Shown here: positions 6,787 through 8,974 of the stretch, one piece after another
Layout of the letters: every line of letters starts with the position of its first letter
Position numbering within the stretch: position 1 is the first letter of the stretch
Assembly: GCA_964595055.1 (NCBI GenBank)
Contig: CAZQOV010000134.1
Location: 1 to 8,974 of the forward strand
Origin: CAYRTD01 sp964595055
GTDB lineage: Bacteria > Bacteroidota > Bacteroidia > Bacteroidales > GCA-2748055
Direction of reading: 5' to 3'
Length of the DNA: 8,974 bases
Notes under the pieces: generated by a model
Seen by the model: only the letters and a program-made list of their open reading frames with translations
Told to the model about the DNA's origin: nothing
Databases searched by the model: none
Program-made: the position numbers and the translations under genes

Positions 6787-7494
6787 ATGAATTGTATAAT
6801 CATAGACGATGATAAATTATCTCGCAGAATTATCGAGGAATTTATTACCAAAACGGATGGATTGCATCTCAAATATTCATTTGCGGATGCTGTGGAGCCA
6901 ATAAATACTCTGACAAAGGAAGATGAGATTCACCTTATTTTTCTGGATATCGAAATGCCCGAAATGAGTGGAATTGATTTTCTTAATTCTTACAAAAATC
7001 CACCCCAGATCATAATCGTTTCTGCCAAAGGAAAATATGCTCTGGATGCTTTTGAATATGACGTTACGGATTATCTTCTGAAGCCTGTAACATATTCAAG
7101 GTTTTATAAGGCTGTAGATAAAGCATTTGCAAGGTTTGAGAAGAATAAGGAAAACCTTATTGGAAAGGATGAGATATTCATAAAAAAGAATTCCACACTT
7201 GTCCGACTAAATTATAATGAAATTCTTTGGGTGGAAGCGCTTGAGAATTACGTTATATTTAACACTTACAAGGAAAAATACACCATTCATTTCACCATGA
7301 AAGCCATTGAACAAAGGCTGCCCTCAAATAAATTTACAAGGGTGCATCGTTCTTTTATTGTTAATACTTCAAGGATCGATGTTATTGAGGATAATTCGGT
7401 GGTAATTAAAACTGCCGAAGGTAATAAAACCATACCCATTGGAAAATCCTATAAGGAAAAATTAATGAGAGATATAAATCTTATCATTAAATAA
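6787..7494 (+). CDS. LytTR-family response regulator (receiver + LytTR DNA-binding domain)
   Basis: This is a 235-residue cytosolic transcription regulator. The receiver domain spans about 1-118. The acidic pocket is in IIIDDDK (4-10), and the phosphoacceptor is Asp54 in FLDIEMP (52-58). The switch Ser is Ser79 and the conserved Lys is Lys99 in DYLLKP. The LytTR domain spans about 129-231, with FIKKNSTLVRL (131-141), ILWVEALENYVIF (146-158) and FTRVHRSFIVN (183-193) as its hallmarks. ATG 6787 is chosen because the receiver fold begins at once; a GTG at 6745 would add 14 residues unlike any receiver N-terminus. In Bacteroidota such regulators usually pair with a LytS-like histidine kinase, but none is adjacent. 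The stop overlaps the aminotransferase start (TAATG), so the two are translated from one message. Confidence 0.94.
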   Translation: MNCIIIDDDKLSRRIIEEFITKTDGLHLKYSFADAVEPINTLTKEDEIHLIFLDIEMPEMSGIDFLNSYKNPPQIIIVSAKGKYALDAFEYDVTDYLLKPVTYSRFYKAVDKAFARFEKNKENLIGKDEIFIKKNSTLVRLNYNEILWVEALENYVIFNTYKEKYTIHFTMKAIEQRLPSNKFTRVHRSFIVNTSRIDVIEDNSVVIKTAEGNKTIPIGKSYKEKLMRDINLIIK

Positions 7495-8687
7495 TGGTTT
7501 CTTCACGTCAGCTTTTTTTGAATCATCTTGCTCAAACTTCTTTAGCTCCCATGCTGCTCGAGATCTCATCTGCCAGGGGAGTTTTTCTTTTTGATAAATA
7601 TGAGAAGAAATATTTTGACCTGATCTCAGGTGTTAATGTTTCAGCCCTGGGGCACGGAAATCAAAGGGTTATTAACGCTATAAAAAAGCAGGCAGATAAG
7701 CACCTGCATCTCATGGTTTACGGAGAATTCCTGCAGGAACCACAAATTGAATACGCCGCTTTACTAACTTCCTATTTGCCTTCTCATCTCTCTTCGGTTT
7801 ATTTTGTGAATTCGGGTTCAGAGGCAGTGGATGGAGCCTTAAAACTTGCGAAAAAATACACGGGTAGGGCTGAAATCCTCTCTTTTCGCAATGCTTATCA
7901 CGGGAGCTCAATCGGGGCCATGAGCATTATGGGGAGTGAAAATTATACCCATGGATATTATCCCCTGATGCCTGGTGTGGCCCACCTTAATTTTAATGAT
8001 TTCTCTGAACTGGAAAAGATAACCACAAAAACAGCTTGTGTTGTGGCCGAGGTAATACAGGCAGAGGCAGGAATGATCCTACCCCGGGGGGATTTTTTAC
8101 GGGCACTCCGTAAACGATGTGACATGACCGGGACCTTACTGATTCTTGACGAGATTCAAACCGGACTGGGACGAATGGGTACGCTGTTCGGATTTGAATA
8201 TTATGGGATTGAGCCGGATATTCTTCTGCTCGCCAAAAGCTTTGGCGGAGGATTGCCTCTGGGTGCATTTATCGCTTCCCGTGAATTAATGGAGGTTATC
8301 TCCTATAATCCGGCTCTGGGCCACATTACTACTTTTGGAGGTAATCCTCTTTGCTGTGCTGCCGGGAAGGCCTGTTTTGAAGCTATTTTGGATGAAGATA
8401 TCTGGCTTACAGTACCTGAAAAAGAGGTTTTATTCCGTGAGAAATTGACCCATCCTGCCATTAGAGAGATACGCGGCAAAGGCTTGATGCTGGCGGTAGA
8501 TCTTGGGCATAAAGATCTTATGCATAAAGTGGTTGAGCTCGGTGTGGCTGAAGGTTTTGTAACCGATTGGTTCCTGTTCTGTGAAACCGCCATTAGAATT
8601 TCACCTCCGCTGATTATCAAGGAGGAGGAAATTTCCGAAGTTTGTGAGCAAATAAATATTGCCATTGATAAGGCGAGCGCTCAATAA
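7494..8687 (+). CDS. Class III PLP-dependent aminotransferase, substrate unknown
   Basis: This 397-residue cytosolic fold-type I enzyme belongs to the acetylornithine/ornithine/GABA aminotransferase group. NSGSEAVDGALKLAK (106-120) binds the PLP phosphate, and AYHG (134-137) stacks on the ring. LILDEIQTGLGRMG (216-229) supplies Asp219 and Gln222. DILLLAKSFGGGLPLGA (242-258) carries the Schiff-base Lys248, and TTFGGNP (279-285) closes the pocket. The C-terminal part has IRGKGLMLAV (326-335), then DWFLFCETAIRISPPL (358-373) where relatives bear an arginine in an R-x-x-P-P-L context. The enzyme should transfer an amino group from an omega-amine or amino acid to a keto acid. The substrate cannot be fixed from motifs. 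No arginine, GABA or biotin gene is nearby. Its start overlaps the LytTR regulator's stop by one base. Confidence 0.92.
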   Translation: MVSSRQLFLNHLAQTSLAPMLLEISSARGVFLFDKYEKKYFDLISGVNVSALGHGNQRVINAIKKQADKHLHLMVYGEFLQEPQIEYAALLTSYLPSHLSSVYFVNSGSEAVDGALKLAKKYTGRAEILSFRNAYHGSSIGAMSIMGSENYTHGYYPLMPGVAHLNFNDFSELEKITTKTACVVAEVIQAEAGMILPRGDFLRALRKRCDMTGTLLILDEIQTGLGRMGTLFGFEYYGIEPDILLLAKSFGGGLPLGAFIASRELMEVISYNPALGHITTFGGNPLCCAAGKACFEAILDEDIWLTVPEKEVLFREKLTHPAIREIRGKGLMLAVDLGHKDLMHKVVELGVAEGFVTDWFLFCETAIRISPPLIIKEEEISEVCEQINIAIDKASAQ

Positions 8688-8726
8688 ATAGAGCCTAATC
8701 CCGTTTTCTTTATAAAAGCAATAAAA

Positions 8727-8974
8727 GTGATAAAATATTTTTGGATAGTTTTTTTCTTCATGGGCGTTATCTCTGCTCAAGCACAGGATTCTCTCAAGAT
8801 AAGGAGAGTTATGAAGGTTGAACAGGATATTCTGAAAATCTTTGAACGGATCTATGATATGTCTCCTTCTGAAGAGAGAGATTCGCTTAACAATTGGATT
8901 CTTCAAAGCCTAAAAGATGAATTGTCCACCTGGGATGGATTTTATTATCAGTGGGATGCCCTGGGTATGATTGG
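8727..8974 (+). CDS. Exported protein of unknown function (3' end outside window)
   Basis: The reading frame is open to the right edge, giving 82 codons. From GTG 8727 the protein begins MIKYFWIVFFFMGVISAQAQ, a clear signal peptide with likely cleavage after AQA. A helical segment follows (RRVMKVEQDILKIFERIYDM, 26-45), then SEERDSLNNWILQSLKDELS and GFYYQWDALGMI. From memory the last part resembles a Bacteroidota family of uncharacterised exported proteins with a conserved aromatic 'SF-Y-FD-L' core, but I cannot confirm that. GTG is chosen because the next start, ATG 8760, would cut into the signal peptide. It lies 39 bp after the aminotransferase with no terminator or clear promoter between, so cotranscription is likely. 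Confidence 0.75.
   Translation, partial: MIKYFWIVFFFMGVISAQAQDSLKIRRVMKVEQDILKIFERIYDMSPSEERDSLNNWILQSLKDELSTWDGFYYQWDALGMI

Noticed and set aside
8601..8906. Minus-strand 101-codon ORF at the right end
   Set aside because: It overlaps the aminotransferase tail and the exported-protein gene, whose signal peptide and composition are far more convincing.

Overview
The window reads as a chromosomal segment of a Bacteroidota bacterium, most likely from the Bacteroidales or a related order. The main reasons are three promoter-like sites with the Bacteroidota -7 box TAnnTTTG (one an exact TTTG-N19-TAnnTTTG), A-rich translation starts that mostly lack a Shine-Dalgarno sequence, and protein families common in that phylum. 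These include a short exported NfeD/ClpP-class protease, an MsbA-like ABC exporter beside a cytosolic glycosyltransferase, a LytTR response regulator, and an exported protein of unknown function. This placement is inference, because no rRNA or marker set lies in the window.

Layout from left to right. The minus strand of 1-578 carries the N-terminal part of an exported ClpP-class serine protease (NfeD1b/STOPP type) with an intact Ser-Lys dyad. It diverges from purB (764-2107). After purB come an ABC exporter (2157-3977) and a glycosyltransferase (3993-4952), closely spaced on the plus strand with no visible terminator between them. Positions 4953-5308 hold no intact plus-strand gene. On the minus strand they carry what looks like the 5'-truncated tail of a beta-rich protein (4984-5259) and the terminator of a tRNA-Ser(UGA) gene (5309-5395). 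Positions 5396-5645 hold the back-to-back promoters of the tRNA and of an HU-family gene (5646-5918). HU has its own strong terminator, and a TrmH-family tRNA methyltransferase follows (5994-6665). A promoter then precedes a LytTR response regulator (6787-7494), whose stop codon overlaps the start of a class III aminotransferase (7494-8687). The window ends inside a gene for an exported protein of unknown function (8727 onward).

Most genes are housekeeping: purine synthesis, tRNA and its modification, nucleoid structure, and envelope export. The part with most potential novelty is 6697-8974. It joins a LytTR regulator without a partner kinase, a PLP enzyme translationally coupled to it, and a secreted protein. 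It also has an 8-bp inverted repeat just before the regulator's start codon whose arms resemble LytTR binding sites. I did not find a complete, clearly undescribed defence or mobile system.
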